NCBI GenBank assembly: GCA_001871115.1
Contig: MNUR01000122.1
Span: 1-64,000, forward strand
DNA length: 64,000 nucleotides
Reading direction: 5' to 3'
Origin: Elusimicrobia bacterium CG1_02_56_21
Lineage (GTDB): Bacteria > Elusimicrobiota > Elusimicrobia > Elusimicrobiales > UBA9959
The notes under the pieces are model-generated. The model did not search any database. It was not told the DNA's origin and saw only the letters and a program-made list of their open reading frames with translations. How positions within the stretch are numbered: the stretch's first letter is position 1; every line of letters starts with the position of its first letter. This document shows positions 52,168-61,649 of this stretch, one piece after another. Both the position numbers and the translations under genes were made by a program.

Positions 52168-52731
52168 ATGGAAGATAAAATACTTTCCGCGATAAAGCAG
52201 CACCAGGCCGCGGCCGCCGCGCTGGCGCAGGACTACTCTTCTATAAAAGAGATAGCCGCCGCTCTGGCTAAAACAGCGCTTGCCGGCGGGAAGATACTCA
52301 TCTGCGGCAACGGCGGGTCCGCCGCCGACAGCCAGCACATCGCGGGAGAACTGGTAGGACGCTTTAAAAAGGAGCGCCGCGCCATAGCCGCAGTCTCCCT
52401 GTCTACGGACACCTCCGTACTGACCTGCCTGGGCAACGATTACGGCTTCGACCGGGTGTTCGAGCGCCAGGTGGAAGCCCTCGGCCGGCCGGGCGACCTG
52501 CTTATAGCTATCTCCACTTCAGGATCGAGCCCGAACGTGCTCAAGGCGGCCGTAAAAGCCCGTGAAATAGGCATGCAGGTGGTGGGCTTCTTCGGAAGGA
52601 ACGGCGGCGCTATCCTCCCCCATTGCAGCCTGTCTTTCCTGGCCCCCGGGACGGATACTCCCCGCGTTCAGGAAATGCATATTCTGGCGGCCCATATAAT
52701 CTGCGAGCTTGTGGAAGATTCGGTCTCCTGA
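52168..52731 (+). CDS. gmhA: SIS-domain phosphoheptose isomerase
   Basis: The 187-residue protein has the GmhA signature [24 protein letters not shown], the [14 protein letters not shown] phosphate loop and the C-terminal [17 protein letters not shown] with the catalytic-type His/Glu. It turns sedoheptulose 7-phosphate into D-glycero-D-manno-heptose 7-phosphate, the first step to LPS or glycan heptose. It lies between pyrH and frr, which are usually adjacent. Confidence 0.93.
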   Translation: MEDKILSAIKQHQAAAAALAQDYSSIKEIAAALAKTALAGGKILICGNGGSAADSQHIAGELVGRFKKERRAIAAVSLSTDTSVLTCLGNDYGFDRVFERQVEALGRPGDLLIAISTSGSSPNVLKAAVKAREIGMQVVGFFGRNGGAILPHCSLSFLAPGTDTPRVQEMHILAAHIICELVEDSVS

Positions 52732-52776
52732 AGCCGCTCCGGCCTTAGTCTTTAAAAACCCACACGCGTTTCCAAA

Positions 52777-52787
52777 TATAATATAAT
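52777..52787 (+). promoter_or_regulatory. Possible -10 elements upstream of frr
   Basis: Two overlapping TATAAT boxes (52777-52782 and 52782-52787) lie about 45 bp before the frr ATG. No good -35 is present, so activity is uncertain. Confidence 0.35.
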
Positions 52788-52832
52788 TGCTGGTAAGACG
52801 GGCTCCGGTTGGCCCGAATAGGAGGGTGTATT

Positions 52833-53402
52833 ATGGCGGAATTTTCAATGCAAGATGTTATCTCAGGTGCTGAAATGGAGATGATGGATAAGGTGGAGAA
52901 GTTCAAGCGGGAGCTTACTTCTCTGCGTACCGGCAGGGCTAACCCGCAGCTGCTGGACAGCGTGATGGTTGAGTATTACGGTTCACGGGTTCCGCTCAAA
53001 CAGGTGGCCGCGGTTTCCGTGCCCGAGCCCCGCACCCTGGAGGTGCGCGCCTGGGACGCCGGCGCGGTGGACGCGATCGAGGCCGAGCTTATGAAGATGG
53101 ATTTCGGCTCTTCCCCCTCCCGTAACGGCGGAGTGATACGGATCAATCTCCCCCCCATGACCGAGGACCAGCGCAAGAAAATGGTGAAAATAGTGCACAG
53201 TATGGGCGAGGACGCCCGTGTGCAGCTGCGCAATTGCCGCCGCGAGGCGCTTGAGAAGGTCAAGAAAGCCCTGAAGGCTTCCGAGGTTTCCGAGGACGAT
53301 TCCAAGCGCAACGAAGAAGCGGTTCAGAAGCTGACCGACAACTACGTCAAGAATATAGAAGAAATAGTGACTGTGAAGGAAAAAGAACTTCTCACGGTCT
53401 GA
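52833..53402 (+). CDS. frr: Ribosome recycling factor
   Basis: The 189-residue protein has the three-helix bundle with KVEKFKRELTSLRTGRANPQLLDSVMVEYYGSRVPLKQVAAVSVPEPRTL-type core and C-terminal KNIEEIVTVKEKELLTV. It releases ribosomes after termination with EF-G. ATG 52833 follows AGGAGGG and is chosen over an upstream in-frame start. Confidence 0.97.
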   Translation: MAEFSMQDVISGAEMEMMDKVEKFKRELTSLRTGRANPQLLDSVMVEYYGSRVPLKQVAAVSVPEPRTLEVRAWDAGAVDAIEAELMKMDFGSSPSRNGGVIRINLPPMTEDQRKKMVKIVHSMGEDARVQLRNCRREALEKVKKALKASEVSEDDSKRNEEAVQKLTDNYVKNIEEIVTVKEKELLTV

Positions 53403-53426
53403 CCCGGCGGCCTAACTGATAAGCAG

Positions 53427-54131
53427 ATGCCGATAGCTGATAAACTTGACCCCGCCCGCCTTCCCGCCCATGTAGCCATAATCATGGACGGGAACCGCCG
53501 TTGGGCCAAAAGCCGCGGCCTGCCTGCCGTGGCCGGGCATAAGGCGGGGGTAGATTCCGTTCACGCCGTTGTGCGTTTTGCCAGCCGCGCCGGTATAAAA
53601 GCCCTCACTATCTACGCTTTCTCCACCGAGAACTGGCACCGGTCCAAGCTTGAAGTCAGCGCGCTGATGTTCCTGCTGAAGAGAACCATAGTTTCTTACG
53701 CCGACGAATTGGACAGCGAGAACGTCCGGCTTATGCTGAGCGGCCGTATAGACGAGCTTCCCAAGCCGGCCCGGGAAGCCCTCAGGGCCGCGGAGGAGCG
53801 GCTTAAGAAGAACACCGGGATGGTCCTTAATATAGCCCTTAATTACGGCGGCCGGCAGGAAATACTGGACGCGGCCAACAGAGCGCTGGCCTCCGGATTA
53901 AAAGAACTCGACGAGACTTCTTTTTCAAAACTCCTTTACTCGCCTTCTTTGCCCGACCCGGACCTCTTGATCCGTACCTCGGGGGAAATGCGTATTTCCA
54001 ATTTTCTGCTGTGGCAGACCGCCTACAGCGAGTTCTATGTAACCGACACGTTCTGGCCTGATTTCCGCGAGAAAGAATTTTCAAAAGCCCTGGTCGATTA
54101 CCAGGAGAGGGACAGAAGGAGAGGAAAATAA
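53427..54131 (+). CDS. uppS: Isoprenyl transferase (undecaprenyl diphosphate synthase)
   Basis: The 234-residue cis-prenyltransferase has IIMDGNRRWAKSRGLPAVAGHKAG, YAFSTENWHRS and the substrate-binding RTSGEMRISNFLLWQTAYSEFYVTDTFWPDF. It makes the undecaprenyl carrier used by MraY and MurG. The stop overlaps the cdsA ATG by one base. Confidence 0.97.
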   Translation: MPIADKLDPARLPAHVAIIMDGNRRWAKSRGLPAVAGHKAGVDSVHAVVRFASRAGIKALTIYAFSTENWHRSKLEVSALMFLLKRTIVSYADELDSENVRLMLSGRIDELPKPAREALRAAEERLKKNTGMVLNIALNYGGRQEILDAANRALASGLKELDETSFSKLLYSPSLPDPDLLIRTSGEMRISNFLLWQTAYSEFYVTDTFWPDFREKEFSKALVDYQERDRRRGK

Positions 54132-54940
54132 TGCTTTTACCCCGTGTTATGACCGCGCTGTTCGGCATCCCCGTAGTCCTGCTTCTTATACGCGCCGGCG
54201 GGCCCGCTTACGCCGTCTTCGTATTCGTGATAATCGCGCTTTCCCTTTACGAATATGCAACCCTGATGAAGCTGGGCTCCAAGCCCGTGCAGGCCCCCAC
54301 GCTTTATTTTTTCGGACTGCTTATCCCGGCGGCCCTGTACTTTGACCGCTACAGCGCGGCTCAGGCCGGCGGCAATAATTTCACCGGACTGATCCTGGCC
54401 CTGACCGTGATCGGAGTGATGAGCTATGAATTATTCGCGTCCAAAAAATACCTCGAGCGCATAGGCCTCACTCTCCTGGGGATCCTGATGATCTCCTGGT
54501 GCCTGTTCCACCTGATAGCTATCCGGGATATGCGTCCCGACGGTCTCGCCCTGACGCTTATCCTGATAGTTGCCGTCTGGATAATGGACACGGCCGCATA
54601 TTTCCTCGGCAAATCCTTCGGCCGCCGCCAGCTTTCAGCTATCAGTCCCAGGAAAACCTGGGAGGGCGCGGCGGCAGGCTTTATAGCGGCGATCGTTACG
54701 GCCTGGGGTATAAGCAGGCTGATGGGCGGTTCTATCACCCCCGCTTTCGCGGCCGGGGCCGGGGTTCTTATCGGTATCTTCGGGCAGGTTTCCGATATTT
54801 CCGAGTCCATGCTTAAGCGCGCGGTCGGCGCAAAGGACTCTTCTGCCCTGCTGCCCGGCCACGGCGGAATTCTTGACCGCTTTGATTCCTATATCTTCCT
54901 GGCCCCGGTAATCTATTATTATGCGGTGCTCGCTGGCTGA
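54131..54940 (+). CDS. cdsA: CDP-diglyceride synthase
   Basis: The 269-residue polytopic enzyme ends with the family signature SAISPRKTWEGAAAGFIAAI and KDSSALLPGHGGILDRFDSYIFLAPV. It makes CDP-diacylglycerol for phospholipid synthesis. It sits between uppS and dxr as in many bacteria. Confidence 0.96.
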   Translation: MLLPRVMTALFGIPVVLLLIRAGGPAYAVFVFVIIALSLYEYATLMKLGSKPVQAPTLYFFGLLIPAALYFDRYSAAQAGGNNFTGLILALTVIGVMSYELFASKKYLERIGLTLLGILMISWCLFHLIAIRDMRPDGLALTLILIVAVWIMDTAAYFLGKSFGRRQLSAISPRKTWEGAAAGFIAAIVTAWGISRLMGGSITPAFAAGAGVLIGIFGQVSDISESMLKRAVGAKDSSALLPGHGGILDRFDSYIFLAPVIYYYAVLAG

Positions 54941-54955
54941 TTGTCCTGAAAACCG

Positions 54956-56143
54956 ATGAAAAACGTTGTTATACTCGGCTCTACCGGCTCTATCGGCGTT
55001 AATGCCGTAAAGGCCGTAAAGAACCTCGGCAAAGGCTGGCGGGTCCTGGGCCTGACGGTTAATTCCAGTCTGAAAGCTCTTTCTTTGCAGATTAAAGCCG
55101 TAAAGCCGGCTTATGTCGCAGTTTTTGATTACGCCGTCTGGAGCGAGTTCCGGCCCAGCGTGCCGAGGGGTGTTAAGCTGCTATCGCCCGGAGTTGAAGG
55201 CCTGGTGGAGATGGCCTCGCTCAAAGAGGCGGACATCGTACTCAGCGCGGTGACGGGGGCCGTTGGCTTTTCCCCCCTGCTGGCCGCGATACGCGCCTCC
55301 AAGCATATTGCCCTGGCGAACAAAGAGCCTATGGTTATGGCAGGCGAGCTTTTAATGAAGGAAGCTCAGCGCTGGCAGGCGAAGATCATCCCCGTCGATT
55401 CCGAACCCTCCGCGATCTTCCAGTGCCTGGCCGGCATAAAGCCCGGGCATTACGACGCGGCCGTTTCCCGTATTTTTCTGACCGCCTCCGGAGGTCCCTT
55501 CTACACGGTGAAAGGCTCGCTGTCCAAAGTTACTCCGGCCCAGGCTTTAAAGCACCCCCGCTGGACCATGGGGCCAAAGATCACAGTGGATTCCTCGACC
55601 CTGATGAACAAGGGTTTAGAGGCTATTGAGATAAAGAATTTCTTTTCGCTGCCGGTTTCAAAGATAGAGGTTCTTATCCATCCGCAATCGGTGGTGCATT
55701 CGGGAGTTGAATTCAGGGACGGCTCTGTTCTGGCCCAGCTGTCCGTGCCGGACATGGCCGTCCCTATACAGCATGCGCTTACCTGGCCGGACCGGGCCCC
55801 GTCTCTTGCAAGCCGGCTGGATTTTTTTAAGCTTTCGCGCCTGGATTTCGCGCGTCCGGATTTCCGCCGGTTCCCCTGTCTCGAACTGGCTTTTGACGCG
55901 GCGCGCCGGGGAGGTTTTTGCCCGGCCGCGCTGAACGCTTCCAATGAAGTCGCCGTAGAACGGTTTATAGCCGGGAAGCTCCGCTTTACGGATATACCGG
56001 CCGTGGTTGAGAAGGTTCTGGCCGCCTGCGGAAGAGATCCCGGCAGCCGCCTTACGCTTGCCGGGGCTGTCGAAGCCGACAGCTGGGCGAGGCAGAAAGC
56101 CGCAGACGCGGCCGAAGTAATTACGAGGAGAGCTAAAAAATGA
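54956..56143 (+). CDS. dxr: DXP reductoisomerase
   Basis: The 395-residue protein has NADPH loop GSTGSIGVNAVKAV, ALANKEPMVMAG, PVDSEPSAIFQCL, LTASGGPF, PRWTMGPKITVDSSTLMNKGLE and HPQSVVHSGVEF. It makes MEP from DXP, the committed step of the non-mevalonate pathway. The stop overlaps rseP by 4 bp. Confidence 0.97.
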   Translation: MKNVVILGSTGSIGVNAVKAVKNLGKGWRVLGLTVNSSLKALSLQIKAVKPAYVAVFDYAVWSEFRPSVPRGVKLLSPGVEGLVEMASLKEADIVLSAVTGAVGFSPLLAAIRASKHIALANKEPMVMAGELLMKEAQRWQAKIIPVDSEPSAIFQCLAGIKPGHYDAAVSRIFLTASGGPFYTVKGSLSKVTPAQALKHPRWTMGPKITVDSSTLMNKGLEAIEIKNFFSLPVSKIEVLIHPQSVVHSGVEFRDGSVLAQLSVPDMAVPIQHALTWPDRAPSLASRLDFFKLSRLDFARPDFRRFPCLELAFDAARRGGFCPAALNASNEVAVERFIAGKLRFTDIPAVVEKVLAACGRDPGSRLTLAGAVEADSWARQKAADAAEVITRRAKK

Positions 56144-57219
56144 TCGTTTCCATACTTGCGGTATTGTTCACTTTCGGGCTGGTGATCTTCCTTCATGAAC
56201 TCGGACATTTTATCGTCTGCAGGCTGGTAGGCATAAGAGTGGAGGCCTTCTCCTTCGGCTTCGGCCCGGAGCTCTATGGCCGCACCAGCGGGCCTACCCG
56301 TTACTCCGTCCGGGCTGTCCCGCTGGGCGGCTATGTGAAGCCGGCCGGTGAGAGCATCGATGAACTCTCGGGCGAGCCCGACGAATATTTTGCGAAGCCC
56401 TGGTACAGCCGCCTCGGGGTGGTCGCCGCGGGTCCTACCATGAATTATTTGCTGGCCTTCGTGCTTTTCTCCGGAGTCATACTCTTTGTGGGAGAGCCTG
56501 TCCCCTCTACCGCCCCTGTTATAGGCGACCTGAGCCGGGGATACCCTGCTGAGACCGCGGGCCTGAAGGCCGGGGACAGGGTTGTTAAGGTTAACGGGAA
56601 AGAAGTCGCGACCTGGTCCGAAATGGCGGATAATATCTATCCCAGGGTAGATAAGGAAATTTCCCTTACCTACAGCCGTGGCGGAGAGGAAGCTTCGGTA
56701 AAGCTTAAGACCCGCAGGGCGCCTGAAAGCGCTGAGCGCGGAGTTATAGGGATCTCCCCGGGCATAGATTATAAAAGAGTCCCGCTGTTCAAAGGGCTCG
56801 CGATGGGTGCGCACCAATGCTGGTACTGGACGGCCTTTACGGTAAAGACCCTCGCTTCCAATATTTCCAAGCGTGAGAAACCGGACCTGGCCGGCCCTAT
56901 CGGCATAGTTAATATTGTCAGCAAAGCCGCTCATACCGGCCTTACCGATCTTTTCTTCCTGATAGGGCTTATTTCCGTAGCGGTGGGGTTCTTTAACCTG
57001 CTGCCTATCCCGCTGCTGGACGGCGGCTGGGCCGTGCTCTATATTTTCGAGGGCATTTCCCGCCGCAAGCTTACCGGCGAGATAATGAAGTACGTTAACG
57101 GGGCCGGGATAGCGGTGCTGCTCTCTATATTCCTCTTCGCCACTTACAGCGATATTATGCGCATAGTTAACGCTCATAGCGCCAAAAAAGCGGCCGCGGC
57201 GCAGTCCCGGGAGAAATAG
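56140..57219 (+). CDS. rseP: RseP-type site-2 intramembrane metalloprotease
   Basis: The 359-residue membrane protein has HELGH (residues about 21-25), a single PDZ domain (about 125-200, GLKAGDRVVKVNGKEV) and the second zinc motif in NLLPIPLLDGG. It cleaves membrane anti-sigma factors and remnant signal peptides. The anti-sigma factor at 11514-12107 is a candidate substrate (inference). Confidence 0.95.
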   Translation: MIVSILAVLFTFGLVIFLHELGHFIVCRLVGIRVEAFSFGFGPELYGRTSGPTRYSVRAVPLGGYVKPAGESIDELSGEPDEYFAKPWYSRLGVVAAGPTMNYLLAFVLFSGVILFVGEPVPSTAPVIGDLSRGYPAETAGLKAGDRVVKVNGKEVATWSEMADNIYPRVDKEISLTYSRGGEEASVKLKTRRAPESAERGVIGISPGIDYKRVPLFKGLAMGAHQCWYWTAFTVKTLASNISKREKPDLAGPIGIVNIVSKAAHTGLTDLFFLIGLISVAVGFFNLLPIPLLDGGWAVLYIFEGISRRKLTGEIMKYVNGAGIAVLLSIFLFATYSDIMRIVNAHSAKKAAAAQSREK

Positions 57220-57220
57220 A

Positions 57221-58321
57221 ATGGCCTGCGACTGTCACGGTAAAATTATTAAAACCCGCCAAATAAAAGTGGGGCGCTTTACCATAGGCGGCTCCAGCCC
57301 CGTGTCCGTGCAGTCGATGTGCAATACGGATACCCGCGACCTTAAAGCCACCGTGGACCAGATACGCCGCCTTGAAGACTCCGGCTGCGAGATCATCCGC
57401 GTGGCGGTCCCGGACATGCAAGCCGCCTCTAACCTGGGCCGGATAAAGCGCGCGATCTCCATCCCCCTGGTGGCGGACATACATTTCGACTGGCGGCTCG
57501 CCGTGGAATCCGTGCGCCAGGGCGTAGACAAGGTGCGCATCAACCCCGGCAATATAGGCGAAAAGGACAAGGTCAGGGAAGTTGTGGGTGTCTGTAAATC
57601 CGCCGGGATACCTATACGCATAGGCGTTAATGCGGGGTCTCTTAAGGCCCTGAAGGACAAGGCCCGCCCCGCCTGGAAGCCTTACGAGTGGGCCAGGCAG
57701 ATGGTCAAAGAGGCCCTCGACGAGGCGCGCACGCTGGAGCGGCTGAATTTCCGGGATATCGTGGTGTCCCTCAAGGCTGACGATATTGAGCGTACGGTAA
57801 TGGCGAACACGCTGTTCGCTTCAAGGTCGGATATCCCCCTCCACCTCGGTGTTACCGAAGCGGGGAGCTTCCTGGCCGGCACGGTAAAATCTTCCCTCGG
57901 AATAGGGCTGCTGCTCGCGCAGGGCATAGGGGATACCGTAAGGGTATCTCTGACCGAGGACCCGGTCATTCAGGTCAGGGCCGCTTACGAAATACTCAAG
58001 AGCCTCGGCCTGCGCCGCTACGGACCGGACCTGGTTTCGTGCCCCACTTGCGGCCGCTGCGAGGTGAACTTAGGCAAGGTTATGCACGAGCTTGAGGACA
58101 GGATATATTCAGACAAGAACCTCCTGAAGAAGTCCGAAGGCATGAAGATAGCCGTAATGGGCTGCGTAGTGAACGGCCCCGGCGAGGCGCGCACCGCAGA
58201 CTTCGGAGTGGCCGGGGGCAAAGGCCGCGGAGTCTGGATAGAGAAAGGCAAGCAGATTAAAGTGATAAAGGAATCGGAGTGGGTGAACGAAGTTATAAGA
58301 AAGATACGCTCCTCTAAGTAA
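57221..58321 (+). CDS. ispG: IspG, HMB-PP synthase
   Basis: The 366-residue protein has the TIM-barrel opening PVSVQSMCNTDTRD and VADIHFDWRLA, then the 4Fe-4S ligands in SCPTCGRCEVNL and the GCVVNGPGEA motif. It converts MEcPP to HMBPP, later in the MEP pathway than Dxr. It starts 1 bp after the rseP stop. Confidence 0.97.
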   Translation: MACDCHGKIIKTRQIKVGRFTIGGSSPVSVQSMCNTDTRDLKATVDQIRRLEDSGCEIIRVAVPDMQAASNLGRIKRAISIPLVADIHFDWRLAVESVRQGVDKVRINPGNIGEKDKVREVVGVCKSAGIPIRIGVNAGSLKALKDKARPAWKPYEWARQMVKEALDEARTLERLNFRDIVVSLKADDIERTVMANTLFASRSDIPLHLGVTEAGSFLAGTVKSSLGIGLLLAQGIGDTVRVSLTEDPVIQVRAAYEILKSLGLRRYGPDLVSCPTCGRCEVNLGKVMHELEDRIYSDKNLLKKSEGMKIAVMGCVVNGPGEARTADFGVAGGKGRGVWIEKGKQIKVIKESEWVNEVIRKIRSSK

Positions 58322-58365
58322 AAGCCCACTATCCGGTTGCTCTGAAAATTCAAAGGACACTGATC

Positions 58366-60111
58366 ATGAAAATTTCCAAATATTTCCTGCCCACTTTAAG
58401 GGAGGCTCCCCAGGACGCCGACAATGTTTCTGTCAAACTTATGTTCCGCTCCGGCATGATCCGGAAGCTCGCCAGCGGCATCTACGAGTGGCTGCCGGTG
58501 GGCCTGCGCGTGCTCCAGAAAGTGGAGAACATTGTCCGCGAAGAGCTGAACCGGGTGGACGGCCTGGAAGTCCGACTTCCGGTCATACAGCCTAAGGAGC
58601 TTTGGATGGAGACCGGCCGCTGGCAGGTTTACGGGAAAGAGCTTCTGCGCATAACTGACCGTAAGGAGTCTGAATTCTGTTTTGCCCCGACCGCGGAGGA
58701 AGTTATAACTAATATGGTCCGGCGCGATGTGAGCTCTTACCGGCAGCTGCCTATTATGCTTTATCAGTTCGGCCTCAAATTCCGCGACGAGATCCGCCCC
58801 CGGTTCGGCGTAATGCGTTCGCGGGAGTTCCTTATGAAGGACGCCTATTCCTTTCACGCTTCCGACGAGGACGCGCAGAAATGGTACGGCATACTCTACG
58901 GCGCCTACGAGAAGATCTTCACGCGCTGCGGCCTTGCTTTTAAGCCCGTGGAAGCGGACAGCGGCCCTATCGGGGGCAACCACTCGCACGAGTTCATGGT
59001 GATAGCCGACACCGGGGAGGCCGAGATAGCCCTCTGCGACTGCGGCTACGCCGCGAATACCGAGAAGGCCGAGGTGTCCGAGCCCCCCGCCCGGCAGGCC
59101 GACCCTTCAAAGCTGAACCCGATGAAGGAAGTTGCGACCCCCGGTCTTTACACGGTTGCGGATGTGGCCAAATTCCTCAAGATGAATCCAAAGCAGTTCA
59201 TTAAGACGCTGTTTTTCCTCGCCGACGGCCAGCCTGTCATGGCGCTGGTGCGCGGCGACCATGAACTGAACGAAAATAAACTCCGCCGCTTCCTCGGGGT
59301 AGCGGAGCTTGAAAAAGCTCCCGAGCATATTTACGAGGCTATCGCCGGCTGTCCCGCCGGTTTCGCGGGCCCGGCGGATATAAAGAATAAATACGTTCCG
59401 GGCAAGGACACCAAGCCGCTCGGCAGGATTGTCGCCGACCACGCCCTGAAAAACGTTTTTAACGGGGTTTCGGGCGCTAATAAGAAGGATACGCACGCCA
59501 CCGGGATAAACCTGGGCCGGGATTATAGTCCTGACGCTTTCGCCGACATTCATGTGGCGGCCGCCGGAGACCTCTGCCCCAAGTGCTCAAAGCCGCTGGG
59601 ATTTAAGCGCGGTATCGAGGTCGGCCAGACCTTCAAGCTGGGCACCAAGTATTCAAAATCCCTCAACTGCAGCTTCGTAAACGAGCATCAGAAGGAAGAG
59701 CCCATGGTCATGGGCTGCTACGGGATAGGCGTAACCCGCACCGTAGCCGCCGCGATAGAGCAGGGGCATGACGACTGGGGCATAATCTGGCCCCCGGCCA
59801 TAGCGCCTTTCGAATTCTCCCTGGTCAGCATTGAAAGCGAGGACAAGGAAGTAGCAGAGGCCTCCTCTTCGGTTTATGAAGCCATTAAGGCCGAGGGGAT
59901 GGAAGCTCTGTGGGACGACCGCGACGAACGTCCCGGAGTTAAGTTCAAGGACGCCGACCTTGTAGGCCTGCCCTGGCGGATAGTTGTCAGTTCAAAAACG
60001 CTTAAAGACGGTGAATGCGAATTCAAGCGCCGCGCCTCCAGGGACGCGGTGCGCTGGAAGCTGGGAGAAGTTCCCGCCAGGCTTAAAGAGCTTAAAGCTG
60101 AGATCAGGTAG
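58366..60111 (+). CDS. proS: Prolyl-tRNA synthetase (bacterial type)
   Basis: The 581-residue class II synthetase has motif 2 and 3 regions (FRDEIRPRFGVMRSREFLMKDAYSFH, GCYGIGVTRTVAAAIEQ), a YbaK-like editing insertion (about 225-385, with YTVADVAKFLKMNPKQFIKTLFF) and a C-terminal anticodon domain. It is the bacterial long form that clears Ala-tRNA-Pro. Confidence 0.97.
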   Translation: MKISKYFLPTLREAPQDADNVSVKLMFRSGMIRKLASGIYEWLPVGLRVLQKVENIVREELNRVDGLEVRLPVIQPKELWMETGRWQVYGKELLRITDRKESEFCFAPTAEEVITNMVRRDVSSYRQLPIMLYQFGLKFRDEIRPRFGVMRSREFLMKDAYSFHASDEDAQKWYGILYGAYEKIFTRCGLAFKPVEADSGPIGGNHSHEFMVIADTGEAEIALCDCGYAANTEKAEVSEPPARQADPSKLNPMKEVATPGLYTVADVAKFLKMNPKQFIKTLFFLADGQPVMALVRGDHELNENKLRRFLGVAELEKAPEHIYEAIAGCPAGFAGPADIKNKYVPGKDTKPLGRIVADHALKNVFNGVSGANKKDTHATGINLGRDYSPDAFADIHVAAAGDLCPKCSKPLGFKRGIEVGQTFKLGTKYSKSLNCSFVNEHQKEEPMVMGCYGIGVTRTVAAAIEQGHDDWGIIWPPAIAPFEFSLVSIESEDKEVAEASSSVYEAIKAEGMEALWDDRDERPGVKFKDADLVGLPWRIVVSSKTLKDGECEFKRRASRDAVRWKLGEVPARLKELKAEIR

Positions 60112-60119
60112 GAGGAGCT

Positions 60120-60704
60120 ATGGATAAGATATTCGACGGAGCTGTTTTCATGCGGCACGCCCTTGACGCCATCCCCTCCCTGGTGCTGGTGACGGACGAC
60201 GATATGCGCATTCTTTACCGCAACCGGGCGGCTCAGGACCTCCTTAAAGGCGAAGCCATCTACGGCAATAAAGCCGGGGATATAATGCACTGTATACATT
60301 CCACCGACTCGGCAGAAGGCTGCGGCAAGGGTCCCCATTGCGCTGAGTGCGTAGTCCGTAACTCGGTAAACTCCGCTTTCACCGGCAGGAAGATATACCG
60401 GCAGCGTACTGACATAACTGTCCGTACGGGGGAAAAGACTCTTGTCATTCCTGCCCTTATCTCTGCTTCACCTTTCAGCTTTGAAGGAAAACTCTATTCC
60501 CTCCTGGTTATAGATGATATTTCCGAGCTTGCCGAGCTCCGCTCTCTGCTCCCGATCTGTTCTTCCTGCAAGCAGATCCGCACCGAGGACAATAAGTGGG
60601 AAAAAGTGGAAACCTATATGAAAAGGCATATGCCGGAGGTCAGCCTTTCCCACGGCCTCTGCCCCGCCTGCGCCAAGAAGCTCTACCCGGACTATTCCGA
60701 TTAA
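60120..60704 (+). CDS. Orphan PAS-domain protein with Cys-rich segments
   Basis: The 194-residue protein has a PAS domain (about 8-140) with a CGKGPHCAECVVRNSV segment, then a C-terminal LLPICSSCKQIRTEDNKWEKVETYMKRH...HGLCPACAKKLYPDY module seen at the end of some bacterial sensor proteins. It has no kinase, cyclase or DNA-binding output. It starts 8 bp after proS with GGAGGAG. The CxxC pairs may bind metal or a cluster. Function unknown. Confidence 0.8.
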   Translation: MDKIFDGAVFMRHALDAIPSLVLVTDDDMRILYRNRAAQDLLKGEAIYGNKAGDIMHCIHSTDSAEGCGKGPHCAECVVRNSVNSAFTGRKIYRQRTDITVRTGEKTLVIPALISASPFSFEGKLYSLLVIDDISELAELRSLLPICSSCKQIRTEDNKWEKVETYMKRHMPEVSLSHGLCPACAKKLYPDYSD

Positions 60705-60759
60705 AAAGAGATAAACCTCAGCCGGCGCACGCTTTATCGCCTCCCTCCCCTCCTTCGCA

Positions 60760-60788
60760 TTGAACCACCCCCCCGCATTTGTTAGAAT
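60760..60788 (+). promoter_or_regulatory. Promoter of the cyclase-family gene
   Basis: TTGAAC (60760-60765) and TAGAAT (60783-60788) are 17 bp apart, with an SD GGAGGA near 60816. It starts a transcript separate from proS-PAS. Confidence 0.8.
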
Positions 60789-60827
60789 TTCCCTGTACAC
60801 TCTAGAGTATTTCCGGAGGAAAACAGC

Positions 60828-61643
60828 ATGAAACCTAATGACTTTATGAAATTCATGGAAAAGGCCAAAATGTACGACCTTACCCAGCCCCTGAGCATAC
60901 ATACCCCCCCCTGGCCCAGCTATATGCCGCTGCAGCTGCAGTATTTCAAGCGCATAGCCGGGGCGCATATGGGGCAGGGCGCCAACGGCCAGATAATGAC
61001 CACCTCCAACCATGTCGGAACCCATATGGACGGCGAGATACATTTTTATAGCGCAGGCCGCACTATAGGTGAAGTTCCTATGAAGGAATGGGTGGGCAAT
61101 GCGGTCATTGTAGATATTTCGAAGGATGTGGGCGACTATGACCTTTATGAGCCGGAGCTGCTTATGAAGCGCGCGGACATCCGCAAAGGCGATATCCTGA
61201 TCATTAATACCGGCTACCATAAATACGCCTGGTACGAGAAGAATGTCTGCGACGAAGTCCGCTATTTCTGCAAGCATCCCGGCCCCGGCCCCAAATTTCA
61301 TAAGTGGGCGCTGGACATGAAATTCAAGTGGATAGGCGTGGACTGCGGCTCGGCCGACCATCCCATGAATACCATAATCCGCAATTGGCACCCCAAGCTT
61401 TTTGTGGAAGCGGAAAACAAGCTTAAGGCTAAGTACGGCAAAGCCTGGGATGAAATGTTCCCCTTTGAGGAGTACTACCAGGTCATGCACCTGAAGCTTT
61501 TCCCCAAGCGCCTCGTACACGCCGAAAATATCGGCGGCGAGATAGACAAGCTTTCCAACAAGCGCTGCTGGCTGGGTTTCTTCCCCCTCAAAGGAATGGA
61601 GCTCGAGTCGGCTATGGGCAGGGTAGTGGCCTGGACCGCTTAA
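60828..61643 (+). CDS. Cyclase-family metal-dependent hydrolase
   Basis: The 271-residue protein matches the cyclase/kynurenine formamidase family (PF04199): YDLTQPLSIHTPPWP at the start, the metal-binding SNHVGTHMD (HxGTHxD) and GVDCGSADHPM. It is about 50 residues longer than the common form. Members hydrolyse amides or formamides; the substrate here is unknown. Being upstream of a molybdenum hydroxylase may indicate a catabolic pathway for a heterocycle. Confidence 0.85.
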   Translation: MKPNDFMKFMEKAKMYDLTQPLSIHTPPWPSYMPLQLQYFKRIAGAHMGQGANGQIMTTSNHVGTHMDGEIHFYSAGRTIGEVPMKEWVGNAVIVDISKDVGDYDLYEPELLMKRADIRKGDILIINTGYHKYAWYEKNVCDEVRYFCKHPGPGPKFHKWALDMKFKWIGVDCGSADHPMNTIIRNWHPKLFVEAENKLKAKYGKAWDEMFPFEEYYQVMHLKLFPKRLVHAENIGGEIDKLSNKRCWLGFFPLKGMELESAMGRVVAWTA

Positions 61644-61649
61644 ACGCAG

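Noticed and set aside
55501-57177. 558-codon minus-strand open frame
   Set aside because: Antisense shadow across dxr and rseP, both with complete catalytic motifs.
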